Shown here in pieces: positions 34,125 to 44,900 of a DNA stretch of 64,000 nucleotides. The stretch covers positions 5,611,501-5,675,500 of the forward strand of contig CM036642.1 of assembly GCA_020746105.1 (NCBI GenBank). Reading direction: 5' to 3'. The position numbers and the translations under genes were made by a program. Position 1 is the stretch's first letter. Every line of letters begins with the position of its first letter. This DNA comes from Trogon surrucura. Its lineage: Eukaryota > Chordata > Aves > Trogoniformes > Trogonidae. The notes under the pieces are model-generated. The model was not told where the DNA came from and did not search any database. It saw nothing but the letters and a program-made list of their open reading frames with translations.

Positions 34125-34340
34125 AGTTTTGAAATCAGAGGCTTTTGATGAAGGTAGATATTTATTTTTTTTCCCCAATTCATGAGGACTTTTTTTCTGT
34201 ATAAAAATACAAATCTTGTCACAGCGAGCAATGGGAAATAACGGAACAGTGAATTGTTTCCGAAGGATTAAAATGAAAATCTCGACCTGGCACAGCCCAG
34301 CAGAGAATAAAGCTGAAGCTCTCTTGAATTAGGAGCGGAG
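34125..34340. promoter_or_regulatory. AT-rich island with TATA-like site
   Basis: T-rich stretch followed by TATAAAAA at 34200-34207, then A/T-rich sequence with AATAACGG. The TATA-like element has no recognisable transcript downstream, so I do not call a promoter. Confidence 0.27.
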
Positions 34341-34689
34341 CTTTGGTGGCGACACCGGACGTTCCTTCTGCCTACCAGGCAGCAGCAGCCCCAGCACCAG
34401 CCCTTGGGTTTGAGCCACCAGGGCTGAATTTAACAGGGTCTTTGCCGTCACCTGATTTCCGGGAAAATTAATTAGTGGCCCTGGAATGGAAAACGACTGC
34501 AGGCAGACAACAGGCACGTCCCAGGGGAGCTGCTGCCACAGCAAGCGGAGCCCTCAACCCTTGCTTTTGCCTCTTTCCCTCTTTCCCTGTGCACATCTCG
34601 GGGGACACCTTGGGTTTGGCTGGGGCGGGCACCCCAGCCCTTGCTCTCGGTGCCCCTCCCGGCCCGGCAGCTCCTGGGTTCGTGTATGG
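34341..34689. other. GC-rich spacer with one TAATTA
   Basis: TAATTA at 34469-34474 (AAAATTAATTAGTGG) in otherwise G/C-rich sequence. No gene. Confidence 0.4.
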
Positions 34690-35060
34690 GCGAAGGGAGG
34701 TTTAGCCACTTAATGAATTTAGATTTAATTTGCAAGTGAAAAAGATGGTTTTCTTTTGTAGCTGACGCTGCAGCCCAAATGTCTAAGCTTCTAGGGTTTA
34801 AGTCTAATTAACTGCATTTCACAGCTTATTTAAAGAAAAGAATGGAGGCATTAAAATTGTAAAATCTAATTTTTAAGTAAATCTTTCAGCACAAAATTAA
34901 TGTTGCAGTCTCCCAGCCGTCTTGGCAATATATCTCTTGTCTTCAAATTTCAAAATGAGCTTTTGCAAACATGAAATTATTCATTAGACCGTCTGGTAAA
35001 AGGATAAATAAGTGTCTCTCCACATCCAAGATCTCCCGGTTTTCCGTTTAGCAGAAGATT
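34690..35060. promoter_or_regulatory. long AT-rich island (strong candidate)
   Basis: About 360 bp of complex, very A/T-rich sequence (roughly 65-70% A+T by eye) between G/C-rich flanks. It contains CACTTAATGAATTTAG, TTTAATTTGCAAG, TAATTA (34805-34810), CACAAAATTAATG and GTCTGGTAAAAGG. No repeat similarity, no long frame. The size and sharp borders fit a deeply conserved noncoding element. Confidence 0.42.
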
Positions 35061-35274
35061 GGCTCACCCAGCCTGGTGCCAGACAGGCGGCTGGATGCTG
35101 GGGGCTCCGCTGGACCCTTAGAAGGGACGAACACCCCAGCATTTTACCCTGTGAATTGGGTTAAATCTTGGTGTGGCTGTCCCACTGGCCTGCCTGTCCC
35201 CTCCCTGGGGCCACTCGTGCCCACCCGCGCTCCTGGAGTCGTCCGAGGGGAGCTCCTTTATGCCCTCGTTAAAA
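35061..35274. other. GC-rich spacer
   Basis: Short G/C-rich link between two strong islands. No gene. Confidence 0.4.
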
Positions 35275-35430
35275 AGGCATAGATTTTCACGGAGCCAAAA
35301 AATATTATTTTAACAACTCCATTTTTACATCACTTTTTAAGACCCCAGTGATTTCTCTTTTTCTTGATTAAAGTCACGTAATTAATCGTAGGAGCGAGAC
35401 ATTTAATACTAATGACATAATTACTTGTGT
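35275..35430. promoter_or_regulatory. AT-rich island with two TAATTA
   Basis: TAATTA at 35379-35384 and 35418-35423, plus GATTAAAG and TTTAATACTAATG between and before them. CACG and CGTA dinucleotides persist within A/T-rich sequence. Homeodomain-type cluster. Confidence 0.38.
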
Positions 35431-36879
35431 GTGCACGGTGGCTCCAGACCTGCCCGTTTGACCTTGAACGGGCTCCGCCAGGCAGATGGGGAGGTGGGTG
35501 CTGTGAAACTGGGGGGGGACACGGGCACAGGGGATGCTGACTGGAGCATCTTCCCCCGCTGCACCCAGCACGCCTCAGCACTGGGATTTTTAAGGCTAAA
35601 TTTCCAGAAGGACTGGCTCAGAGTGAAGCCGCCCAAGGGCCAGCAGCATCCAGGGGGGGATTTCTGCCAAGGAAGAGAATGCAACCCCAAATATTTCTAG
35701 GTGGCTCAAGGGCCAACCACAAACAAGCCCGGGGGTGGGTGGGCTGGTAGGAAATGGGTCGCTAGAGAGCTGGCAAGCTTTGTGAAAGCCTGTTATTATT
35801 CCATAAGTCTCATTTCGCTCCTTCTCGCAAGCTGGGTCAGGCACTAATCCCGGGGGTGGCCGGGTTTGGTGTTGGCACCAACTGATCTTCTCTCCCTGAC
35901 CCAAACTGAACCTGGGATGTGCCTCGCGAGTGTGCAGGGAGGGTCGTCTCCGCTGGCCACGGCTGCCAGGATGTGCCACTGCAAAAAAGCACATTAATTA
36001 ACGGTGGGACGCTGGACAGGAGCCATTAACAGTCGGGAACATCTAGAAAAATGATGTTCATTAGCACACCCCACAGTCCCGCTCTGAAAATGGGATGTGA
36101 AGACATGAGGTGTGGGTCGGCACCGCCGCAGTTGGGTGTCAAATAGTGCCGTGCCGGGGGGTACGGGGATGGCCCCCGCTGGCCCCCGCCTCGCTGGCAG
36201 CCCGGGAGCAGGCAGCACCGACCAGGACATGCTCTGACGGCGGTTTTGATGGGGAACTTGTGTCTAAACCTTTCCAAAATCCCATTTAAAGCGCCCGATT
36301 ATCGCCTGGCAGATGATTAATTGTAGGAGCAGCAGTCTCAGTCTCGTCTCCCGCCCGGTGCTGCGGGGACAGCCTGGAGCTGCCTCCCGGGCACCGCCGG
36401 GGCATTCCAGGGAAATAACGACCCACGCAGGGGCCAGCCTGACCCCGAATCCTCAGAAAATGAGTAAGTGGCAAGCTTCATTTTTATTTTAATTTTGTGC
36501 AAATGAAAAAGGAAGGGCGGCTGAAATCTTGTTTCAGGCCAGGGACCCGAAGCCATGCGAGCGCGGCGCTCGGCTGGTGCAGCTCCCCGCGAGCGGCCGC
36601 AGCGCCGTGGCCAAGACGTTTCTGCTGATAGTGCCCTTCTGCAGGGGTGGGTACTGGCCAGCGCAGGGATCCCCAGAGCCCAGAGGGATGTTTCCCTTCA
36701 ACATTGTGGGAGCTGGGCTGATCCTGGGAACCAGAGGCAGATTTTTGCTAAGGAGGGCAGCCCATCCAACACCTGCCTGCAGCTGAGCTCATGCTTCCAA
36801 GCTGGGCAAAATCCCGCCAGGATGGAGAAGGAAGGGAGTGGGAGCAGTGCTTCCAAAACGTCCTTGGCAGGACTGCTAT
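35431..36879. other. GC-rich spacer with one TTAATTAA
   Basis: TTAATTAA at 35994-36001 and an A/T-rich patch at 36,460-36,520 in a mostly G/C-rich stretch. No gene or repeat recognised. Confidence 0.45.
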
Positions 36880-37215
36880 TTCTTGTTATTTTTTACCAGT
36901 AATTCTGAATTACAATGCGTTTCTGCAGGCCCTACTGTATTCCCGAGAATCACGCTCTGTGCTAAATCAGTCTGTGGCAATCAATGCTTTTCTAATGAAT
37001 TCTGAATTCCTAATGTCAGGACATTACATTGCCTGTTTATTCTCTCTCTGCCTTTGTCTTATTCCTCTGCGTTATTCCTGTAAGCTGCGTAAAATACATT
37101 AGATGTGTGTGTGTATATATATATATATTATTTTTTTTTTCTCTTTCTCCCCTCCGCAGACCTCATTGGAAAAGTTAATGGTGTGTTTCTGGAGTAATTA
37201 GAATGATTTAAACGG
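36880..37215. promoter_or_regulatory. AT-rich island with embedded microsatellite
   Basis: Complex A/T-rich sequence (36,880-37,100) with a run of GAATTC-rich elements (AATGAATTCTGAATTCC), then a TG/TA/T repeat, then TAATTA at 37195-37200. No ORF with a domain. Confidence 0.3.
37104..37140. repeat. (TG)5(TA)7-T10 compound simple repeat
   Basis: Alternating TG then TA units (37104-37127) followed after TTA by ten T. Similar in structure to the AT/GT repeat at 21,989. Confidence 0.85.
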
Positions 37216-37619
37216 CCTCGTGACAAAGTTCTTCCGCAGTAGCAGCCGCTTCTCACCCTCTGTGTCTGTCGTATCTCGGCTGGAGGGGAGCGGTGGAGGA
37301 AGGACGCGATAGGAAATGGAGGGGAACAGCCCCCGGCGCGGAGAGCTGGGTGCGGGGACGGGGGGATCAATTATCCGTGGCCGGCGGTTGCGCAGGATTT
37401 GCCCGTGCACGTGCGAATTGCTTCAGAGGAGGGAGGGCTCTTCTGGGGTGACTCCTCTGTCCCATACAGGGAGGGGGGACGTGGTGTGTTCCCTTCCTCC
37501 AGGGCTGGCGTGGGCAGGAGGAGCCTCACCAGCGCCAGGAATGTTCTGGAAGCTCTGCAGGCTGGGATGGAGCGGAGATGCTGGGACGGAGCCTGGCTTC
37601 GCAGCCTCGCCTTACGTTC
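37216..37619. other. GC-rich, CpG-containing spacer
   Basis: G/C-rich unique sequence. No gene, no repeat recognised. Confidence 0.4.
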
Positions 37620-37880
37620 CCAACAGCGCCTTAGAAATTAAGAATCAATCCGATTATTCAAGCCCATAAACAACATCATAAAAATAACATCAATTTGCGC
37701 AGAAAGGCGCTGCATTAATGTGCTGAAATAATGATGCACTTTTACAACATAAATTTACAATCAATCTTGCTTTTAACACCGTGAAACAACAGTTGGAGGA
37801 GGATCAATCCTTCGCCTGAATTAGATGGCTTGAGTCAGAGATGCTTCGGGGTTATTTTTGGAAGCTTTTAACAACAGCTC
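37620..37880. promoter_or_regulatory. AT-rich island (strong candidate)
   Basis: About 250 bp rich in ATCAAT/AATCAA elements (37,642; 37,688; 37,760; 37,802) with CATTAATG palindrome at 37713-37720 and AATAATGATGCAC. A/T-rich, complex, non-coding. Repeated ATCAAT-type cores suggest ONECUT- or PBX-type sites. Confidence 0.4.
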
Positions 37881-38104
37881 TGCTGGGGCTTTTGTGAGCA
37901 GACACCCGAGATGCTGGGTGGGAGCGTGTCGGGTTTTCCCAGGTGCCCAGACCGTCTGTCCCAGGGAAGGGCGATTGCCTGGATGAAGCCAGATGAGTGC
38001 CGGTCCCCTCCTAGACTTGCCGAAAAACATCCCTCTCGTGCTTCCCATTTCCCTGGCGCTGGAAAACTCACCAGAGATGCTGCAGCTCGTTGCCCGGAGC
38101 TGCA

Positions 38105-38390
38105 TCCTACCAGTTTAATTTTCTGGAGTACCTTTCCAGTAAAGGTTCGGACCTTGTTGACTCCGGCAGCCCCAGGCCCTGTCGCTAGCGCTTTTTACCT
38201 TGCCACCTTTCTATATTTATTATTTTTTCTTGCAAATGGGCAGCAAAATGAAATCCATGCTTACGGAGAGATTGATTAGTTAACCAACTCAATTATATCT
38301 TTAGCCGAGAGCTATATTAAGTAATGCAGCAAAATTATTGCTCTGTGCAGATCCATTTTGTTAAACAGCTGTTCGCCAGCCCAGGGAGGG
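38105..38390. promoter_or_regulatory. AT-rich island
   Basis: Contains TTTATTATTTTTTCTTGCAA, GATTGATTAG, GTTAACC (38279-38285) inside AGTT-AACC-AACT, CTCAATTATATC and AAAATTATTGC. The TTAACC core recurs from the 33.0 kb island. Confidence 0.36.
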
Positions 38391-38689
38391 GAAGATGGAG
38401 GTTAAAAATGCCTTTGCGGTCCCCGAGGCACAGACGCGCAAAAGCCACGAGGCGGCCGGTCCCGTGGGCACGCTGAGCGCAGCCAGGACCCGGCAGGCAA
38501 GAGGGACCCCCAGGATGCAGATAAAGGGAAGAAAAATAAGCCCCGAAGCCAGGCTGCCCCCCTGAGCCCCCCACGACGTGTCCGGTGTGGCCCCGGCTTC
38601 CCCAGCCCAGGGGGGGACGCTCACTGCCGGGGTTTGCAGCAGGCACCAGTTGGCACTTGGTAAATCCAGGGAGCTCCGGCAGCTCTAGC

Positions 38690-38910
38690 AGGTTCTCTGC
38701 ATAATTAAAAGGAAGCTGAACTCATCTTCTTATTCTAAGTGTCTTTTAGGAATACAATTAGCTTCTGCTCCGCTTTTGTACTTTCTAAACCTTTTAATTT
38801 AGTCATACAAGGACAAGGGTGCTATTGCCGGGAACAGGTATGTACAAATGCGAAAGGATCTGGGTCAGCCTTGGTCGTAATTAAAATTGTATGCCCTGTG
38901 TTCAGGCGCT
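38690..38910. promoter_or_regulatory. AT-rich island with two TAATTA
   Basis: TAATTA at 38702-38707 and 38878-38883 frame a 180-bp A/T-rich stretch with ACAATTAGC and CCTTTTAATTTAG. No ORF. Confidence 0.36.
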
Positions 38911-39099
38911 TTTCTGCAAGTTCTGCCTGCTTTTATGTGGGATTGCAAATGCCATCGCAGGGAGAGAGGAAAGGGCCGCTTGTTCCTCCGTGCACACCTT
39001 CCCGTGCCAGGCTGGAGATGCCTCCGGGCTCCTGCACCATGTAAATGCAGGAGCAGCCGCCTGCCCGAGCCCCTGTGTTGGTAGAAGAAAGAGGGGACT

Positions 39100-39330
39100 G
39101 TAGGGGCACTCCTAACGCCCTCCGAGGGACCCAGGTCCCCGCTCTCCGGGATTCCTGCGGCGGTTTGCGAGGGCACAGGGTCCCTCTGCGGCGGTTCAGG
39201 TTTACGCGCGTGCTCCGCCGGCCGGGCACTCAGTGAAAGGGGGCTGCTCGTTAGGGGGCTGCTTGTTACAGGCCTGCCCGCCCGGCCGAGCACCCTCGTA
39301 AAAGCGCTCGATGGATCGTTACGATCCGGC
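39100..39330. other. CpG-dense segment with short repeats
   Basis: About 26 CpG in 225 bp. Contains a tandem pair of 15-base units (gggggctgctcgtta and gggggctgcttgtta, 39239-39268) and the inverted repeat GGATCG-TTA-CGATCC (39313-39327). Possible CpG island; no transcript evidence. Confidence 0.45.
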
Positions 39331-40359
39331 CGGCTCAGGTGAAATAATGAGTTTTCATTGCCGTGCAATAAACTTTATGGGAGTTATAAAAAAAGATGAA
39401 GCTCCGCACCGATACAGGCAGGCACCTGGAGAAGCGCAGAATAGGGGGGCTCCAGGGGAGGGGGCGGCTCCTGGCACCTGGCAAGGGGACGGTGATGGGA
39501 ACGGTGGGCATCGGCCCCGAGGAGCGTGTCCGTCCCGGCTGAGCGTGAGTTGGGAGGGATCGGTGCGATAGAATGAGGACCAGAGGGACTGGGCACGTGG
39601 GGAGGGGGACGGTCGGTGATTTACCCACCCTCCTACCCCACTGCGGCTTCGCACCAGGGTCACTTGTTTTATCGACTGTGGCACGATTCAGTTCCTTTCC
39701 AGCCTGACATTGCTGGTCCTTCCTGCCTCTCAAAGCTTTTACAGCAGCGCAGCTCCCCAAAGGTGGTGGGGTTTTCGTTTTGTTTTGGTTTTTCGATTGT
39801 TGTTTTTTCTTTTTTTTTCCCTCTGCCATTCAAAACCTCCAGGGGATTTATGTTTTCTCTCCATCTAAGCTCTCTGCCAGCTGATGTGTCCTGCCTGGGG
39901 GCTGGTGGCCTCCCTGGGGTGGCCACCGTGTTGGGTGGCCGCTGTCCCAGTGGGGCTTTTCCCCCATCCATGTCACACTCTGCAGGTGCCTCTCACAAGG
40001 AGCCTCGGACAATTTCATATTCGTTTGCATTTTGCAGGTGAAAAAAAAAAAAAAAAGTCTAAATTGTAATTGCCCGAGCCTGTGACCCGCCACGTCCCTG
40101 GGGCCGCCGTTTGCGCCGCGGGTGGGCAGGGAGACCGGTGCCCAGCGGCACCTTGCCAAGAGGGATCGCCCCCGCGGCACGCCGCTGCCAAGTTCACTGT
40201 TAAATATTTAACTCGCACTTAACGACTCAATACGGTTGGTGCTATCGGAGGGTCGGGGGCTCGCTCCCAGCCTGCTCCGATTAACAAAGTACGTGGCCGG
40301 CAGAGATGTGCTGATCCAGTCACCCTGGGCTGCGTTACACACCGCTCGATGCCGCCGGA
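39331..40359. other. spacer with small AT-rich patches
   Basis: A/T-rich patch at 39,335-39,410 (GTGCAATAAACTTTATGGG), T-rich sequence at 39,770-39,830, 15-base A run near 40,040 and TTAAATATTTAA near 40,200. No gene supported. Confidence 0.4.
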
Positions 40360-40620
40360 GAGGCAGCATTAACTGGGAAGCATCGATTTCGACATTAGCC
40401 GGCTTTTACATTCGAAAGCAGACGATGCAAGGACCTTCAATTATCTTCAAAGCAACTGAAGGGAAGGAAATTGGTCTTAGATGTGGTAAATAGACTCCAC
40501 AAACTCTACTGAAGCATGCAAAGATGTACACAAGGGAATTACAGATTCTCGCGTAACTGGTTGGAGTTTACTCAAAAGTGTGATTGGAATTCTCCAGACT
40601 TCATGGTGGGCTGTTTTGGC
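40360..40620. promoter_or_regulatory. moderately AT-rich island
   Basis: Complex sequence of balanced composition with CTTCAATTATCTTCAAAG and GGGAATTACAG. It lacks both simple repeats and domains. Either a conserved element or ordinary unique DNA. Confidence 0.27.
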
Positions 40621-40799
40621 GCTGGCCATGTAGTCCAGCCCCTTCGAGTCTGCACGGCCACTGGCATGCGTGTCCTTGGACTGTCACAGCTCTCTAGTCT
40701 GCTTGGCAAAGACCAAAGAGGTGAGGGTTGTGTGGGAGAGGGGGGTCTGACGTGGTGGGGAGGCAGGACAGGAGCCCCCGACCCTTACTGACCCCAACC

Positions 40800-40818
40800 T
40801 CCTCCTCCTCCTCCTCTC
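40800..40818. repeat. (CCT)n microsatellite
   Basis: About six CCT units in a row. Confidence 0.8.
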
Positions 40819-40861
40819 ACCCTGCGCCACCCAACGCTGCTCAGCCTGCAAAGCAGCGCTG

Positions 40862-40899
40862 GGGACAATTTCTGGCAATTGGGACAATTTCTGGCAGTT
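40862..40899. repeat. 19-bp tandem duplication
   Basis: Two copies of gggacaatttctggcaatt, the second with one A-to-G change. Local duplication in a G/C-rich spacer (40,621-41,194) that otherwise shows nothing. Confidence 0.85.
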
Positions 40900-41194
40900 T
40901 GACTGCGTGCAGCCCGCTGCAGGCATCGGCATTCCAGCTGCGCCCACGTCGTCTGCTCCCCATCGTGGCGCTGGGGACTGAACGTAAAAGCAGCGTTTTG
41001 GCACTTGCCACCCTCCACTTTGACCCGCGGGGTGGCAGCGAGCCCGGCTCCACGCATGGCCCTTTTCCCCAGGCGTCGCACCTTAATGGGCTACTCGTGC
41101 TGCCGAGGAGCGGGACTCTTCCTGCGAGCTGGCACTGCTCTCCCTCCATGCAAGGGAGGAGACACCAGCAGGAAAATGACTCTGTTACTGAGCC

Positions 41195-41410
41195 GAGGCT
41201 TAAATAAGGAAATCCTGTTTAAAATGGGTTGTTTCAAGCCCTGGTGGTTTCCCCAGCCCCAAAGGTTGTATCGAGCAAATACACCAGATATTTCCGACAA
41301 GGATTATTGACTGGGACTCATACACCGTGTAAACAGGGGTGGCAGGTTTGATCTACAGCGTGTCCGTGTCAATACTGTGATTGATCCAAACGGGGGGAGT
41401 TGGAAGCCCG
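41195..41410. promoter_or_regulatory. weak AT-rich island
   Basis: Balanced-to-A/T-rich sequence with GATATTTCC, GGATTATTGACTGG and GATTGATCC. Weak candidate. Confidence 0.22.
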
Positions 41411-43429
41411 GAAGGAGATGGGGAGCGGCTGCCTCGGCGGCGAGGGGGGCCCGGGGACGCTGCACCCCGTGGGCTGAGGCTCGAGGGATTGATGTGCGTC
41501 TGCAGGGCTGGGCTTTGCTCTCCCATTGCTTAGCAACACCACAGGGCCAGCAGAAAACCGGAGAGGAAAACCACCCGCGGCCAGGCTTGCCTTGGAGATT
41601 CTCTGTCCCAGCAGCCCTCGGAGACCTCCGTTCCCCTCCCAGGCTCTCCGCAGGGCCGGGGGGTGCTGCGGGGCTTTGCAGAAGGCTGAGTTTATTCTTG
41701 TATTCGTCTTGATCTTGGTGACACAGGCTGTTCACTCCGTGGCTCAGGCTCTGCCCCTGTGTGGGGCTACCTCTGGACATGGGTTGGGATGTCGTGAGCT
41801 TGGTTGGGTGCAGAGTGCTCACACTCCGAATGGCTCTTCCCCACCCAACCCTGTGTCTGTAGAGGTGCCCGAGGTGCACAGGGTGCTTCCCCAGCCAGCG
41901 GGAACGGTGCCCCATGGAAACCCAGAGGGACTGGCAGGATCCTTGCACAGGGTTCCTTCTGCCAGGCCCCGGAGAACATCTTGCCTGCCTGTGAGTAGCA
42001 GAGGGGTGTGATTTCAGGAGCCGAGCAGGAAACTTTCCTCGAAACCCTTCATCTCATTTGTTAGTTTATAGGAGCGGAATAAATCTCCGGGTGCGCGAGT
42101 CAGCCGGTGACGTTGCGATAGGCACCAATGGGATAAATGCGGCCGCTGTGACAGGGGAAATTCAGCACTGTCGCTCTCAAAAGGAGATCGGAGAGAAAGA
42201 GCTGTCTTGGCGTGTGGTGTGGCCAGAGTCGGGGTGATTTGTGGTGGGGAGAGGGGAGGCAGGCGGGTGCGCGGTTGCATTTTGGGCGGTACGAAATCGA
42301 GCTTCCGATTTGATTAAACGCGGGGCTCCTCGGTAACGAAAAAGTCAAAACGCAACCTGCAGATGACTGGTCGCAACACGAGAGATCGGAAAGCCTTGTT
42401 GAATATTTCATCTCCTGCTTGTACCACTGTTGCTGTGCAATGAAAGAAGGGAGGGTTCGAGCCGTCGGTACCCCTGGCAGCACCCCCAGCCCAGCCCACC
42501 CATGGCACCCTGAAAGCTTCCCTGGGCTGGGCTGGGACCACCTGGGATTCCTGGTGTTTTCCCACAGGATACTTTGTGCTTTTACGCCCAAGTAATCCTG
42601 CTTCACTCTGTAGTTACCCTCCTCTTAGCTGCCTTTTTCATTGCCTCGTAATTAAATCAAGCAGCGCAAGTGCAGAAGCACCCGGTGAGGTTGGCTCTGA
42701 CCACCAGTTGCTGTTCTCACGCCCGCTCTCAGACACCCCTCGTGGGGAACAGCCTGCTTCATCTCCGGTTTCTGACCTGTTGGGGCTGCCAGGAGCCTCT
42801 GCCCGGGACACGGGGCTCAGGGAGGAGATGGGGGGTGTGCCAACCCCGGCAGCGGGGCGCTGGCTCTGGCAGGGGCTCCACCAGCATCACTGGTACTGGC
42901 AGGAGCCTCTGAGCATGACACCAAAGGGCGAGACTTGGGTCTTGGGGCTGTGCCCCTCACCCCAACCTGCAGCCCCCATCCTGGGCGGCCGGTGGGTCAC
43001 GGTGTGCGGGCTGGCAGCTCCGAGCAGCCCGTGCCGTGAGCGGATGGCCTGGGTTATGCTCTGTTTGCCTGGGACGTCCTCCAAACGGCGTCCAGTCAGA
43101 GGGAATTTTCAGCCTGAACGGTGATTTGGCTTCGTCCGGGAGGTAGCAGAAGGTTTCCCATGACGCCGGGGGACTCCAGCAGCTCGGGCAGCCACCGCGT
43201 TGCGTGTCCTTTGCGATCGATGGTGGCTGGGAGAGCCAGGAGAGCCGAGGTCCTGGTGGGGACACCCAGTGTGCCTGTGGGGACGTGTCCTGGTGGGGGC
43301 AGCCGGGGACAGCATGGGCGAGTGTGGGCAGGGATGCTGCGGGCAGGGATGCTCCGTGTGGGGAGGCAGCAGCGCCGAGGGAGACGGGGAGCTCCTCCCT
43401 CCGTGGGAGCTATTTATCTTGGGAGAAAC
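41411..43429. other. GC-rich spacer with small patches
   Basis: Mostly G/C-rich. Patches at 42,020-42,140 (GGAATAAATCTCC) and 42,290-42,450, and TAATTA at 42649-42654. A 15-base tandem pair (gggcagggatgctgc/gggcagggatgctcc) lies at 43326-43355. No gene. Confidence 0.45.
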
Positions 43430-43620
43430 AGAGGAATATTTTGTATCTTTGACAAAGCAGCACTTTACGGGCGCTTGACACTTTATTAACTAATCTCTGG
43501 TACTTGAGTAATTTATTATGTTTAAGCTGGTGCCATCAAGTCTCTCAGCAGTGTCCGTGTGCGCCGGGAAATAAATTAAAGACTGTCCAGAGATACTTGG
43601 CTCATCGCTGTGATTGCTGG
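43430..43620. promoter_or_regulatory. AT-rich island with TCF/LEF-type dyad
   Basis: The inverted repeat CTTTGACAAAG (43447-43457) carries a TCF/LEF-like core on each strand. TTTATTAACTAATC and GTAATTTATTATG follow. Candidate Wnt-responsive element by motif only. Confidence 0.35.
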
Positions 43621-43854
43621 GCTAGCGTGATGGAGGGCTAAGGTTCTCTCCTCCCGCAAATTGGAAATTAGGAATTAATAAGACGACGGGACGGAGAGCC
43701 CCGCTAGCTGCGTCTGGCGGGGAGCTACTGGCAGGGTTGGGCGCGGTTCTGGCATCTCCAGGAGCGGGTGCGCTGCTCGCCCGCTGCCCCGACCGGGGAG
43801 GCTCCGGGGGCCGTACCAAGCCTCGCGATGTGCCAGCATTTCCGATGAGTCCAT

Positions 43855-44040
43855 GGGTAGTGTTGGTAATTACAGGCCTGTCAGGCTGACATCAATCCTG
43901 GACAATATAATGGAAGAGCCGAAACGGGACCTCATTAATAAAAAATTAGAGGAGGTAATATAATAAATGCCAATCAACATGGGCGCATGGAAGATAGATC
44001 TGGTACAACTAAGTTGGGGTCTCTTTGACGAGAATGCAAG
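43855..44040 (+). mobile_element. ancient CR1 LINE fragment (RT N-terminal part)
   Basis: The plus-strand frame from 43868 reads NYRPVRLTSILDNIMEE up to a stop at 43961-43963. NYRP-[IV]-LTS is a hallmark of non-LTR reverse transcriptases of the CR1 group. After a one-base slip the similarity continues (NINANQHG-like, read as GNIINANQHG) to about 44,037. At least one frameshift and further stops show an old dead copy. It lies upstream in ORF2 of the part present in the young CR1, so the two do not overlap. It matches the old amniote CR1 lineage. It contains TAATTA at 43867-43872. Confidence 0.85.
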
Positions 44041-44319
44041 TTTGCTCGGCAGGGCGGTGACGAGCGGGTACCCGGTGCCACCAGGGACCGAGCCCACCTC
44101 GGGGGTGCCCAGGGCCCCCCTAGGCTGGGGCAGGTTTGGGCTCTGCCTGCAGCAGCAGCAGTGAGGAGGTGGGAGAGCTGCCCCATCATCCGGTTTCCAA
44201 GGCAACGTGAGGCTCCTGCCTTTAGGGAAGAGGGAGCAGCACCGGTGCTGGAGCCCTCCTGCTCCCCTTTCTCCCTGCGAGGGCTGGGCTGGGGATTCTG
44301 CTCCACGAGCCGCCCGTGA

Positions 44320-44560
44320 CACCAACTTTAATTACGCAGCCTGCGCCCGTTTTCTTTCCTCTCCCCAAATCGCCAGCTCACAGAAGGAGTAGGGATGGAG
44401 ACTGAGGGCGAAGCCTGATCGTGTTTATTAAGCCGATACAAAAACTCAGCGCCGTAATAAAAATTAAATTAATTATGAAAGCAATTGCTTCCGAAAACGT
44501 GATTTGGCAGCTTACGAGCTAATGTGCTGATCTGACAGCCTCAGCTTAAATCAGGTGCGG
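44320..44560. promoter_or_regulatory. AT-rich island with long palindrome
   Basis: TAATTA at 44329-44334 and 44470-44475. The 12-bp perfect palindrome AAGCAATTGCTT is at 44479-44490, with an AATAAAAATTAAATTAATTA run before it. Dense homeodomain-type motifs, no ORF. Confidence 0.4.
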
Positions 44561-44614
44561 GATTCTCCTCACCCCGCCCGGGGGCAGATGTCGTGGGGCT
44601 GTGGGGCAAACGCC

Positions 44615-44900
44615 GAAGGGCTATCTCGAATGCCTTATTCACACAAAATAACGTTTGGGATGGCTGCACGCTTAGAACCCGTCTCGTGCCAGGCAGAGTG
44701 TGCTTTATGACTTTGTTGAAAGTAAAAAACAATCTGTTGAAGGATGAGAAAAGAGCTGGCTCAAAAGTGACAAGTTTTTGGCCCAAACTGCCGGGTCTGG
44801 AAAGCTGTTCAAAGGAAGCAGATTGCTTTCAACCAGAAACAGTTTGATTGAAAACCTTGTTTTCCGTAGGAGGAAAAAAGTTTTGACAAAACATTTTTAA
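44615..44900. promoter_or_regulatory. AT-rich island, no TAATTA
   Basis: Complex moderately A/T-rich block with AAAATAACGTTTGGG, TTGAAAGTAAAAAACAATC and CAGATTGCTTTCAACC. No recognised repeat; the small plus-strand frame over 44,593-44,847 has no domain. Confidence 0.27.

Noticed and set aside
34200-34207. TATAAAAA as a core promoter
   Set aside because: No initiator, CpG island or exon placed correctly downstream; such sequences are common in AT-rich islands.
26536-42090. Shared GAATAAATCTCC at 26.5 and 42.1 kb as a dispersed repeat
   Set aside because: A 12-base match between two points of a 64-kb window is expected many times by chance.
42450-42475. tRNA B-box-like GGTTCGAGCC
   Set aside because: No matching A box or cloverleaf arms upstream.
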